DNA of 64,000 nt from Hygrophila difformis. Lineage: Eukaryota > Streptophyta > Magnoliopsida > Lamiales > Acanthaceae. Under the pieces are notes generated by a model. That model was not told the origin of the DNA. It worked only from the letters and a program-made list of their open reading frames with translations, and made no database searches. The position numbers and the translations under genes were made by a program. The DNA lies in assembly GCA_030278955.1 (NCBI GenBank), contig JAOANR010000003.1:17817050-17881049 (forward strand), given 5' to 3'. This document shows, piece after piece, positions 54,201 through 64,000 of this stretch; positions within the stretch are counted from its first letter, which is position 1, and every line of letters begins with the position of its first letter.

Positions 54201-54480
54201 TTATACCAGGGCCAGTCAATGGGACTTCAGGTTCGCTCCTGAGAGCGAAGTGATCGACCAGAAAGACGGCGTCTCGTGCGGACCCATAGCGTTGTTCACA
54301 GCAGCAGCTATCGTACGAGGGGGCTTCCCTCGGCCGCCCTTTCCAGATGCAGGCACGATGCGACAGGCACAGGCCTTCGACGTGTGGCGCTTTAGTGCTG
54401 ACTGGGACCAGGGCCCTTGTCGTACCACTGATGCTCCACCGCCCGCCGAGTTTGACCTCGATGATGGCACGCCGCCCTGA
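51209..54480 (+). CDS. Ulp1-like cysteine protease gene of the MULE (four exons)
   Basis: Exons 51209-51415, 53117-53607, 53726-53855 and 53995-54480 join into 437 open codons. Introns 1 and 2 have good GT-AG sites. Intron 3 needs the weaker donor GTGTAAG; otherwise an in-frame TAA at 53859-53861 would end the protein. Exon 1 encodes an acidic Gly-rich N-terminus. Exons 2-3 resemble the DUF1985-type region often fused to plant Ulp1 domains (FRVGDTFIQYGRQQHAMYTG). Exon 4 is the C48 peptidase core, with catalytic His in PGGHWAIV, Asp in LHDSL and Cys in DGVSCGP. Ulp1 enzymes cleave SUMO; the substrate of transposon-borne versions is not established. Intron 1 holds a satellite array. Confidence 0.8.
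51795..53060. repeat. 167-bp tandem satellite in intron 1 of the Ulp1-like gene
   Basis: The ACATGTAAATCC phase point recurs at 51921, 52087, 52254, 52421, 52588, 52755 (as ACACGT) and 52922, giving periods of 166-167 bp and about 7.5 copies. The central units look nearly identical. Each unit joins an AT-rich half (GTTAATTCGAAAATAATA) to a half rich in CCCTAAACCC, AACCCTTAAAACCC and similar telomere-like strings. Confidence 0.95.
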
Positions 54481-54656
54481 GTTTTACGTTTTTTTTCTGC
54501 CTGATCACCTTATGTATACCGACTACTGCTCCCTTATGCACATTTTGATCCACACTTATCACTTTGAGTTTTTATTGATCTTATCGTGCCATTGAATTAT
54601 AATAACAATAATAACAGTAACATATGACCGTCCCATTAATAACAGTTACATACACC

Positions 54657-57167
54657 CTAATAATAATAAGGAGCAGGCCCGTTTAGGTCAAAACTAAAGT
54701 TGGAATTGCAACAGTTCGTCGCATCATGCCCCTCGCCGCCACATGATGCACATATCTGGGGTGTGGACGGTCCATACTCAGATGGTCCAGCGCGATCGGG
54801 ATTGGGGCCCGGACATCTCTTCCAATTATGGCCCACTAAGCCGCACGACCTGCACCTCTGTCGCCTTCTCGACCTGCGCGCTCCTTCCGGCCCGGATGGA
54901 ATTCGACTTTCTTTTGGCCGACCGGCCTGCCGCGGGCAATCTGGCGGCAGGCACGTTGCACTAGCAATCCGGGTCGGTAAAATCCAGTCGTTCGGGTGCG
55001 GCATCGGATAAACTCTTGGTGTCCATGCGCGGACAAGCACCGAACGCTTGTAGTGGGGGGACGCATATGCGGTCTGCTCTTGATTCAAGGATCTGCAGTT
55101 ATATGCAACCAATGTCAAACAGACAATGCCCGAGATAGCTCACTACATTTAAAAATTTAATCTTACGCCTAATATCGGCGGGCACCTGATCGCTGCTGCT
55201 GCGTGGTGGCACGGTATGAGATTTTGTTGGAACCTCTGGCACGTGCATGTCTTCGCCGCCAGGTCCACTATGTACGCCTTGCCGTTTTGCTCCACATTGT
55301 ACTCACAATTCTTATTTGTATCCTTCACTCTCAGGGTCGCTCCCTCATTTATCGACTTCATCAACTCCAAATGTGCCCAATCAGTCAACACGAGTGTTTT
55401 GCTGACCGCGTCATTGTGCCTCGCCGAGAACCATTCTGCTATGGTTGCACGAATTACGTCGAGCATTGAGGACACAGGTAACCTTCGTGCCCACCTCAAG
55501 CGCATGTTCATACTCTCCACGGCATTCGTCGTCATCATGTCATAACGACGGACCGGACACTTCACGCGTGCAAACTTTGCTTCCCCGACTTTCTCTATGA
55601 GATGCTTGTATGCACCCGGAAACTGCTGCTTCAGGGTATCCATGTGTCGGTTGTAATCGGCAATCTTGAATGCATAAGCGGCTTCAGTGAACAAGTCGGT
55701 CGCTCGAGTGCCATACTTCTGTAGATTGGACTTGATGTGCACGCAACATAGGACGTGGTGGGCTTGCGGTAACACCTGCGCAATCGCAGCTCTAATGGAC
55801 TTATGACCGTCCGACACTATCAAAACATCTTTCTGCAAGTTTAGTGCCCGGTGTAACTGCAATAGAAACCACCGCCACGTTTCATTCGATTCGGTTGGCC
55901 CAACAGCAAATGCGAGCGGGAACAAATTGTTGTTGCCGTCTTTCGTCACGGCCACAAACAGTGTACCCCTGTACTTTCCCTTTAGATGTGTCCCATCAAT
56001 TGCTATGAAAGGCCTCATCAGTGGCCACCCCGCAATAGAGGCACCGAGTGCGAAGAAGGCCATCCCGAATTTCCCATCCCCATCCAGAACGTAATCCGTA
56101 ACGGTTTTCTCGTTCGTCTCCTCCAGCATGTGTAAGTACGAAGGGATCATCTTAAATGACTCATCGTGATCGCCAAAAATTGAGCAGATTGCGTGGTTTC
56201 TTATCTTCCGGGCCATTTCTATCGAGATATTAACGCCCTTACGCTGCAGCTTAGCCTGGATCATCACAGGATCTAGCGTCTTCTCCTCGACAACTATTTC
56301 CGATGCATAATAGCTGCCCAAATGTCTCGAGGGGAGTGTCGTCGGTTGTGGCCTGTCTGGGTCTGCGCTGCAAGAATGCGGAACCAATTTGTACACCTTC
56401 CAAAGCGATGCCGTTCCACTTGCTCGCATCTCAAATTCGCAATCTTCAACCTTACACCTCACCCAGTACCTCTCCTTATCCGACTTCCACGTGCGCATAC
56501 CACACCGGGCACCCACAAGATATTTTGTCAGCATCGCTTGCAACTTCGCCTTCGTTGCGAACATTGAGCCGACCGCGAATGATGAATCCACAGTATCGTC
56601 AACGTGCTCATCGACCAGCCTTTCGGGTAAGTCAAAGTGTGGCCGAGGGAGGTTCCACATCCCATGACTCATATCCGGGACAGTGTATACTTCTTCTGTC
56701 CTCGTCCAACGTGGATTATGACCAGCTTGCAGCCCTGGACGCCCCTCCCTCTCGATCCGTTCTTGATTCCGCTCTGTATCTCGCACAATACTGTAATAGT
56801 ACTGAAAATCTCCCCAAGTCATGGGCATACGAAGCTCATCCTCACTCTCCGATCCCGAACTACTTTCTTCAGCACGGTCTGCATGACCATCGACCTCCAA
56901 CCGCTCGGTCACTACTGCATCTCCGCATACATTCTCCACCGGCTCCGGCACATCTTCGATCCGCAACTGCCTTCCTCCTCCATGTGCTACACCGCGCCCA
57001 TATCCTGCAAAATTACCCATACCGCTACTTCCGTCCACATTTCCCCGTACCACTCCGTACCCGTGGCTGCTCCCAGCTACATTTTCATTCCCGTATATAT
57101 TTATTGTCGGTGTCGGGCCAAATATGTTGTCCATCACGCTTCCAGAATGTAGCTCAACGTACGACAT
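54657..57167 (-). CDS. MURA-type MULE transposase (two exons)
   Basis: Exon 1 55186-57167 and exon 2 54657-55092 join across a 93-bp GT-AG intron to 805 open codons. The start is taken as ATG at 57165-57167 (MSYVELHSG); the frame is open to 57335. The order of domains is: acidic N-terminus; MuDR DNA-binding domain (ARCGMRTWKSDKERYWVRC); MULE transposase core with catalytic D in FIAIDGTHLKG, D in LIVSDGHKS and E in TTNAVES; SWIM zinc finger CTC...PCHH just before the intron; C-terminal CCHC knuckle CRSCGLVGHNWKRC and a second CASCGGEGHDATNC. All key residues are present. It converges with the Ulp1-like gene; their stops are 177 bp apart. Confidence 0.93.
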
Positions 57168-57479
57168 GGTTCTTTGCGCGTCGTAGTTAGTTGAGTTCTG
57201 TGTCTCTTGTATCCCTTCAATTCCCAATAATATCTCAAACTTATAGAAAATACTGATGGGGTTAAGCGTTAACTGAGTACTATGGATACCAAGTAATCTC
57301 ATGTAATGCAGCGTTAACATTTCTAAATTATTCATATTACGATGGATTTACGCAGCATTGCAAAATAAAACTTACGGTTTCGTCCTTGCTCTTCCTCGTC
57401 GTGTGGATGCCACTCGCCCTGGTACCATGTGCTACCGGTCAGTGACTCCCAGAATGACATTGCTACGTTTAGTCAATCA

Positions 57480-58620
57480 CCCACACCTAATAACACATAA
57501 ATTAACAATAATAATATTAGTAATATTACTACTAATAATAAATAATATTATTACCAATAATATTAATAATAGTAATATAATTAGTTATAATAATAATACT
57601 AATAATAATATAAATAATTAATAATATTACAAATAATAGTAATAATACTAATAATAATAATATTAGATTATAACCGAATTCAATAACCGACTTCAATAAA
57701 GAAAATAATAATGCTGATAAAAAAATAATAATAACATTAATAATAACAATAAGAATAAATTAATAATAACAACAGTAATAAAAATAATAATACTTATTCA
57801 TAGTAATAATAATAATAATAGTAATAAAATTAATAGTAATAAATAATATATTATAACTGTTATAATAATAATAAATAATTATAATTAATATTAGTAATAA
57901 ATAATAATAATAATAATAGTAATAAAATTAACAATAATAAATAATATATTAAACTGTTATAATAATAATAAATAATTATACTTAATAATAATAATAATAA
58001 TAATAGTAATAATAATAATAATTAATAGTAGTAATAAAAATAATAGTAATAAATGATAATATTATGACTGTTATAATAATAATAATTATTAGTACTTAAT
58101 AATACTAATAAAAAATAATAACATTAATAATAACGATAAATAAATAATAATAATAATAATAGTAATAAGAGTAATAAAAATAATAATACTTATTATAATA
58201 GTAATATTCATAAAAACAATAACAATTATAAATAAATAAATACTAATAATAATATTAGTCCTACCAATGAAATAAATAATAATAATAATAATAATAATAC
58301 TAATAATCCTAATAATAAATACTAATAACAGTTAAATAATACTATTAAATAATAATACTAATATTACTCCTACCCTAAACCAATAACAGTTAAATAAAAC
58401 AATAATTATAATAATAATAATAATAATAATAATAATTAGTATCAATAATAAATAATACTAATAATAAATACGAATAAGATTTAATTAATGCTATTAAATA
58501 ATAATACTAATAATTAAATACATTAATAATAATAATAATAATAACAGTTAAAATAAATAATATTAATAATAATAATAATAATAATAATACCAACGAAAAT
58601 ATGAAAACAAACAAATTAAA
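57480..58620. repeat. AT-rich trinucleotide desert (right)
   Basis: More than 1 kb dominated by AAT/TAA trinucleotides with occasional substitutions. It lies upstream of the MURA gene. No coding signal. Confidence 0.9.
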
Positions 58621-59099
58621 CCTTAGTTGTTCTACTGTAATGATAATTAACAACATAAAACATAAAATTTAAGAAATAAATCCTAAAAATTAAGACTGTT
58701 TCGGCATTTTTAATACTAATATACCATATTTTTAACTAAATTAATATTACTCATTGTGCTACTAACAATTACACATCTATATTTGGTATTAACATAAACA
58801 CAAACAACACAAAAACAACATTTTAAACTAATACTACAACATATTTAACTACTCACTGCATTTAAGCACTTAATAATCGGAATTACTAAACAAAGCATAC
58901 TAAAAATTATACCTCACAGCAAAATTGAGGCAGTAAACAGCAACAATGCCCTTGGATCTCAAGGCTCCCTTCCAAAATGCAGCAACAATACTCCCTTCAA
59001 GTTTGAGAAATGAAGCTGTGCATGTGTGCAACTTAGATCTTAGATCCGAAATTTATTGACTTCAAATTAATGGTGGGTGGTCAGCAATTATTCCAGGGT

Positions 59100-59476
59100 C
59101 GGAAGCGGGTTCGACATCGAACCCACCAGGGTCGAGACGACAACCACTGACCTCCGGTCCCCACAAATGGCAGAGAATCTTAGGAGGGGTCGAAGTCGAC
59201 CCCAAAGGTTCGACTACGAACCGGGGTTCGAGGATCCTCGACGGGTTCGTCAATGTCACGACCCCGACCCCGACCCTCTCTAATCTCACGAACCCGGGTT
59301 TCTTAATCCCCATTATTAATTAAGCCCGGGTTCGACTTCTTCCAATGGGTTCGACGTCGACCCTGTTGTCGACCCAGGGTCGTTTTTGACTTTTCGGGCA
59401 TAAAAGTATAGGTTTTTTGTCGGCGGTCAAAAAAGATATTTGCAGGCCCCTGACAGGGTACTGCAATTTGGCACCC
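59100..59476. repeat. right terminal inverted repeat and adjoining GTCGAC-rich segment
   Basis: 59305-59476 is the inverted partner of 46171-46345. The adjoining 59100-59300 continues with GGTTCGAC, GGGGTCGAAGTCGACCCC and related dyads that recall the segment upstream of the Ulp1-like gene. Confidence 0.88.
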
Positions 59477-59486
59477 TACCGATAAA

Positions 59487-59964
59487 TATAATGCCTAGGA
59501 AATTGTGAATTCATGTTTCTACACATACAATTTAAGAACTATATAATTAGTTACTTACCTGCATCCATTGCTTGTTAAAACACCTCGTTCTGCTATCAAC
59601 TACGGATTTTCCTCTCCTTGGCCTTTCCTTTTCACTCTCCTTGATGATTAGGAGAAGTAGTATGTTCAACCGTTCTCCCTCACTCTCTTCTTGAAGTGAT
59701 TATTTGCTGTATGTAGAGGGAGTGTGGGCATTACCAATATATAGAGAGAGTGTGGGCATAATGGAGTCCACAACTTGGTTTTTTTTAATGTAGCTTTGAC
59801 TCCATTCTACTTAATATAACGGTATAACCTTTAATTTGGCCAGGATTGGGGAGTTAATTTTCAAACTCCGATTTAGGCTATTTCATTCCACACCCCATCA
59901 TCAAAGGTGGGCTTTAATGCCAAAATCAATTAATTATTAAATGTGAGCCAATAATATTCCAACA
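59487..59964 (-). mobile_element. copia B 3' LTR, major part
   Basis: On the minus strand it starts TGTTGGAATATTATTGGC at 59964, directly after a purine-rich AAGTGGGAGAA tract, so it is the 3' LTR of the minus-strand element whose pol lies at 60308-63956. It resembles LTR A but has an extra segment near 59725-59765. The last 24 bases are on the far side of the MULE. Confidence 0.88.
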
Positions 59965-60307
59965 TTCTCCCACTTTGGCTCACTTGACGAATGTTGAAGG
60001 CATGATAGATTTAAGTGTACACAATGTAATATCAATATTCAATCAATCCATACTTAAATTAAAATTGGTTGGATCATGGCGGTCACACATCATTTACTTC
60101 GACATGATTCATTCCATGTACCACAAAACACTTTAACTTAATACCATTTATATTAAGGTCAACGTATAAGCCTCAATCTTTCAGGAAGATTTAACAAATA
60201 TTTCATGGTGCAACAACAATAGATTTATTAGCAAAACGTATATATATTTGAGCTCAGAGTGTCATAACGTACAAGAGCAACATAAATTTAATATATAAAT
60301 GCATAAT
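59965..60307 (-). other. copia B sequence between pol and 3' LTR
   Basis: Non-coding on the minus strand, with a polypurine tract next to the LTR at about 59965-59976. It contains no other feature. Confidence 0.6.
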
Positions 60308-63300
60308 CTAAGTTAACAAGGATTTATCCATGACACCCATCCATTCGACATGTCCCGTAAAGGTTTTGGGTGGCAATCCTTTAGTTAATGGATCAACTAC
60401 CATTAAGGTGGTGCTAATATGCTCAATTGACACTCTATGTTTTTGCACCTCATCTTTGACTGCCAAGTACTTCACTTCTAAATGTTTAGCACATTTTGAG
60501 TATGTCATTCTTTGAAAAGAAGACAGCTGCAGAGTTGTCACAATAAATAGTCAGCAGCTTGGATATACTGTTGACAATCCCAAGCCCTGAAATAAAGTTC
60601 CGCAGCCACAATCCTTGAACAGTGGCTTCAAAGCATGCCACGAATTTAGCTTCCATGGTGGATGCAGCTGTAATAGACTCTTTTCCAGACTTCCACGATA
60701 CAGCTGCTCCAGCCAATAAAAACACATAGCCAAATGTAGACTTTCTCGTATCTACACATCCGGCAAAATCTGAATCTGAGTAGCCTATCACTTCAAGATG
60801 ATCAGCCCTCCTATACATGAGCATCCGATCCTGGGTGCCTTGTAAGTACCTAAGGACTTTCTTTGCAGCTTTCCAGTGGTCCATACCGGGATTAGTTTGA
60901 TACCGACCCAACATACCAACAGTAAAGCTGATATCTGGCCGAGTACAAGTTTGAGCATACATCAAACTTCCCACAACTGAAGCATATGGAATCTTTTCCA
61001 TTTTCTTTTGTTCCAAATCATATCCAGGACATTGCATTTGACTAAATTTGTCCCCTTTTTGAATTAGAACTATCCCAGCAGAACACTTATCCATTCGGAA
61101 TCTCTCTAGAACTTTATTAATATAGGCCTTTTGAGACAAACCTAACAATCCTTGTGATCTATTCCGGAATATTTCAATTCCTATCACATAGGATGCTTCA
61201 CCCATATCTTTCATTTCAAAGTTCTTTGAGAGAAAATCCTTCACCTCACGCAACATTCCGACATTGTTAGTAGCTAGTAGAATGTCATCAACATACATGA
61301 CTAGTATTACAAACTTGCTCCCACTAACCTTCATATAGATACACCGATCAACGGTATTTTCTACAAAACCATAGGACGTAATAGTACTATTAAATTTCAA
61401 ATACCACTGTCTGGAAGCTTGTTTTAGCCCATATATCGACTTCTTTAGTTTACACACCAAATTTTCTTTTCCTGCAGCCTTAAATCCTTCTGGTTGATCC
61501 ATGTACACTTCCTCTTCCAAATCTCCATTTAGAAAAGCAGTTTTAACATCCATTTGGTGAAGCTGTAAGTCATAATGAGCCATCAAAGCCAAAACAATTC
61601 TTAAAGAGTCTTTCCTTGATACCGGAGAGAAAGTCTCTTTGTAATCAATGCCATCTTTCTGAGTATAACTTTTGGCAACGAGTATGGCTTTATATCGTTC
61701 GATGTTGCCTTTTGAGTCACGTTTGATCTTAAAGATCCATCTACAACCGACTCGTTTAGACCCTTCAGGCAACTCTACTAAATCCCAAACACCATTGTCA
61801 TCCATTGATTTTATCTTTCTTTCATGGCATTTATCCATTTTCCAGAATCATTACTATTCACTGCTTGACCAAATGTGATTGGCTCTTCACCAATGCTTTG
61901 CTCCACTTCATGCTGAAGGTTATATACCACGTACTCATCCGAAATAGCCGGCCTTCTTTCCCCTACAGAACGCCTCAAGATTATTTCAGTTTGTGGTTCT
62001 TCAGCCTGTATTGGTTCATTGTCTGTTATTTCATTCAACGGGATTTGATTATTGTCGTGTTGTTCATGTACTCTTTATGAAGGAGGTACAACTATAGGAA
62101 CAATAACTTTATCAGAAACATCAAGTGAAGGTACATCAGCATGATTTTCTGAAATATCAACCTTTCGTAGTTCCCCACTCCCACTGATCAAACCATTCTC
62201 AATGAACTTGGCATTGATTGTTTCAACTATTCTTGTATTGTGGTTAGGACAATCAAACCTATATCCTTTTAGCCATTTAGGATAGCCAATGAAGTAACCA
62301 CTGACTGTCCTTGCATCAAGTTTCTTTTCATGTGGATTGTATACTCTTACTTCAGCTTGGCAACCCCAAACATGAAGATGCCTTAAACTTGGTTTCCTGC
62401 CTGTCCACAGTTCATAAAGAGTCTTAGGAACTGCCTTTGAAGGAACCCGATTTTGAAGATATGCTGCTGTTTTCAGTGCATACATCCATAAGGATAAAGA
62501 TAAAGAGCAATTGCTTAACATGCTCCTAACCATGTCCAGTAAGGTACGGTTTCTTCTCTCAGCAACTCCATTCTGCTGAGATGCACCAGGCGTTGTATAT
62601 TGTGCACAAATGTCTCTACTTTTCAGGAAGTTTGCAAATGGCCCTGGACATTATCCACTTTCATCATCTTTTCCATAATACTCACCACCTCGATCAGATC
62701 TCACTATTTTCACTTTTCTATCTAATTGTCTTTCCACCTCATTAATGAACACCTCTAAGACATTCACTGATTGCGACTTTTCATGCAACAGATAGATATA
62801 AGCATATCGAGAGTAATCATCTATAAAAGTGATGAAGTATTTTCTCCACCCCAATTTGGGATGTCAAATGGACCATAAATGTTAGTGTGTATAATTTCAA
62901 AAAGTTGATTACTTCGAGTGGCAACTTTCTTGAGTGTGGCTTTAGTTTGCTTTCCTTTAATGCAATCAACACACACACTCCAGTCACTAAAATCCAATTC
63001 GGGGAGTATTTCACTTTTCACCAACCTCATTAACCTTTCTTTGGAAATGTGACCTAAACGTTGATGCCACAAAGAAGTAGAACATTCATTCAGCGCACTA
63101 CGTTTGATCCCACAATTATTTTCAATATAAAACAAGGATTCAGAAAATTTATTATCAAGATTGAAGCTATAAAACCCATCTTTCATAAGACCCCTGCCAT
63201 ACAAAATATCGTTAAAAAACATTGAAAAACACCACAGGAAAATTCAAATTTAAAACCAACTCCCATCCAACTTTCCTAGAGATACAAGATTTCTAGCACA

Positions 63301-63956
63301 TAAAGGAACATAATGACATTGATCCAAGTCAACATGATGACCAGAGTCAAGAACTAAGCGGTATGTCCCGATGCCCTCTATTTGTGCTTTCATCCTGTTC
63401 CCCATGAACAAATACTGTTCAGTTCCTCTTATGGGCTGGATCATAAGGAATTCATGTAATATGTGAGACACATGAGCAGTAGCACCACAATCTATCCACC
63501 AAGTATTATTAGGCACTTCAACAAGATTTGATTCAAACATTACAGAAAGATAATGAATACCTTTCTTCTCGAAACAAGCCATTTTCTTTGGACAATCTTT
63601 CTTTACATGTCCATTCTTTCTGCAGAAGAAGCAAGTCACTTTCTTTTCAAATTGGCCTCCAGCAACTTTCATAGGGGCTTGCCTTTCTTTACTTGGTGTA
63701 CCTTGCTGCTACTAGCACCATCATATGCAGTAAGATGGACAGAGTAGTCCCGAATTTTCTTCAGTCTCCCATCTTCCTGAACAAGCATGGCCTTAATTTC
63801 CTTCAAGTTCCATTTATCTTTTATGGTGTTATAGTTCACCTGGAACTGGCCAAACTTAGCAGGAAGAGAGCTCATAATAAACCGAACAAGGAATGATTCA
63901 CTCACATCCATCCCCATTGCCTTAAGCCTTGCTGCCAGATTTGACATTTCTGTCAC
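60308..63956 (-). pseudogene. copia B gag-pol polyprotein, broken by frame changes
   Basis: Reading leftwards: a Gag C-terminal part (63669-63956); a zinc knuckle CFFCRKNGHVKKDC and protease loop WWIDCGATAHVS (63250-63672), where the usual DSG reads DCG; the GAG-pre-integrase HHCC region (LWHQRLGHISKERL, CVDCIKGKQ; 62821-63222); an integrase core in pieces (FITFIDDYSRYAYIYL; 62075-62854); and RT/RNase H (60486-61838 with MDVKTAFLNGDLEEEVYMDQ and catalytic YVDDILLA, and 60308-60541 ending HISTTLMVVDPLTKGL). Frame changes or stops fall near 60500, 61820, 62050, 62600, 62840, 63235 and 63670. Integrase before RT identifies Ty1/copia. It cannot encode a working polyprotein. The 5' end lies beyond the window. 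Confidence 0.9.
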
Positions 63957-64000
63957 ATGATCATGGATTGGCTTAGACCAATCAAAATTCTTTGTGGTTA

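Larger units (their letters stand above)
46171..59476. mobile_element. 13.3-kb Mutator-like element with MURA and Ulp1-like genes
   Basis: It is flanked by the 10-bp duplication TACCGATAAA (46161-46170 and 59477-59486), in the size range known for Mutator-like elements. The long inverted ends match closely from CAGTACCCTGTCAGG inward for about 150 bp; the outermost about 14 bases differ. It carries a MURA transposase (minus strand), a Ulp1-like protease gene (plus strand), a captured eL15 fragment, irregular repeats, a 167-bp satellite and AT-rich trinucleotide deserts. Ulp1-bearing MULEs are known in plants (Kaonashi-type). Both genes can be read without stops, so it may be autonomous. Confidence 0.92.

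Overview
This window is nuclear DNA of a flowering plant, most likely a eudicot. It is a transposon-dense, probably heterochromatic region with almost no ordinary host genes. I infer this from plant-type LTR retrotransposons (Tat-lineage Ty3/gypsy and Ty1/copia), a Mutator-like element (MULE), a Helitron, hAT, Harbinger, CACTA and Stowaway non-autonomous elements, tRNA-derived SINEs and an endogenous caulimovirus-like sequence. The only cellular gene family with substantial coding capacity is a plant DUF2828/von Willebrand A-domain gene, present twice on the same strand about 32 kb apart.

Layout. 1-7.68 kb: the 3' part of a decayed Tat element (copy 1), with integrase remains, an antisense plant-mobile-domain (PMD) gene, and a truncated 3' LTR. 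7.68-9.76 kb: a DUF2828 pseudogene missing its N-terminus and split by a 750-bp hAT-type insertion. 9.8-11.4 kb: non-coding, with two SINEs carrying 17-bp target duplications. 11.407-25.850 kb: a complete, young Tat element (copy 2). It has 785-bp LTRs that differ at two sites by eye, GATCC target duplications, gag-protease and RT/dual-RNase H/integrase ORFs, and a convergent antisense PMD gene for which I can trace eight exons and a cellular-type promoter. 25.9-32.1 kb: mini-CACTA, SINEs, a 4.15-kb Helitron with intact ends and a dead helicase, a Harbinger MITE and nested Stowaway MITEs. 32.2-39.0 kb: an endogenous pararetrovirus on the minus strand, flanked by an inverted repeat. 39.3-41.4 kb: the fuller DUF2828 gene, with one frameshift. 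41.4-45.0 kb: no recognisable gene.

45.026-64 kb is a nest. A plus-strand copia LTR and leader (A) is followed by a minus-strand copia element of the same family (B), which runs off the right edge. The 3' LTR of B is split by a 13.3-kb MULE (46171-59476) flanked by a 10-bp duplication. The MULE carries a MURA transposase (805 codons open across one intron), a Ulp1-like cysteine protease gene (437 codons open across three introns), a captured fragment of ribosomal protein eL15, a family of irregular internal repeats, and a 167-bp tandem satellite with telomere-like motifs inside an intron of the protease gene.

The two most notable systems are the retrotransposon that carries an intron-containing host-like gene backwards between pol and its 3' LTR, in two diverged copies, and the apparently coding-competent Ulp1-bearing MULE. 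I see no rRNA, true tRNA or CRISPR array. All identifications are from reading the sequence; no database search was run.
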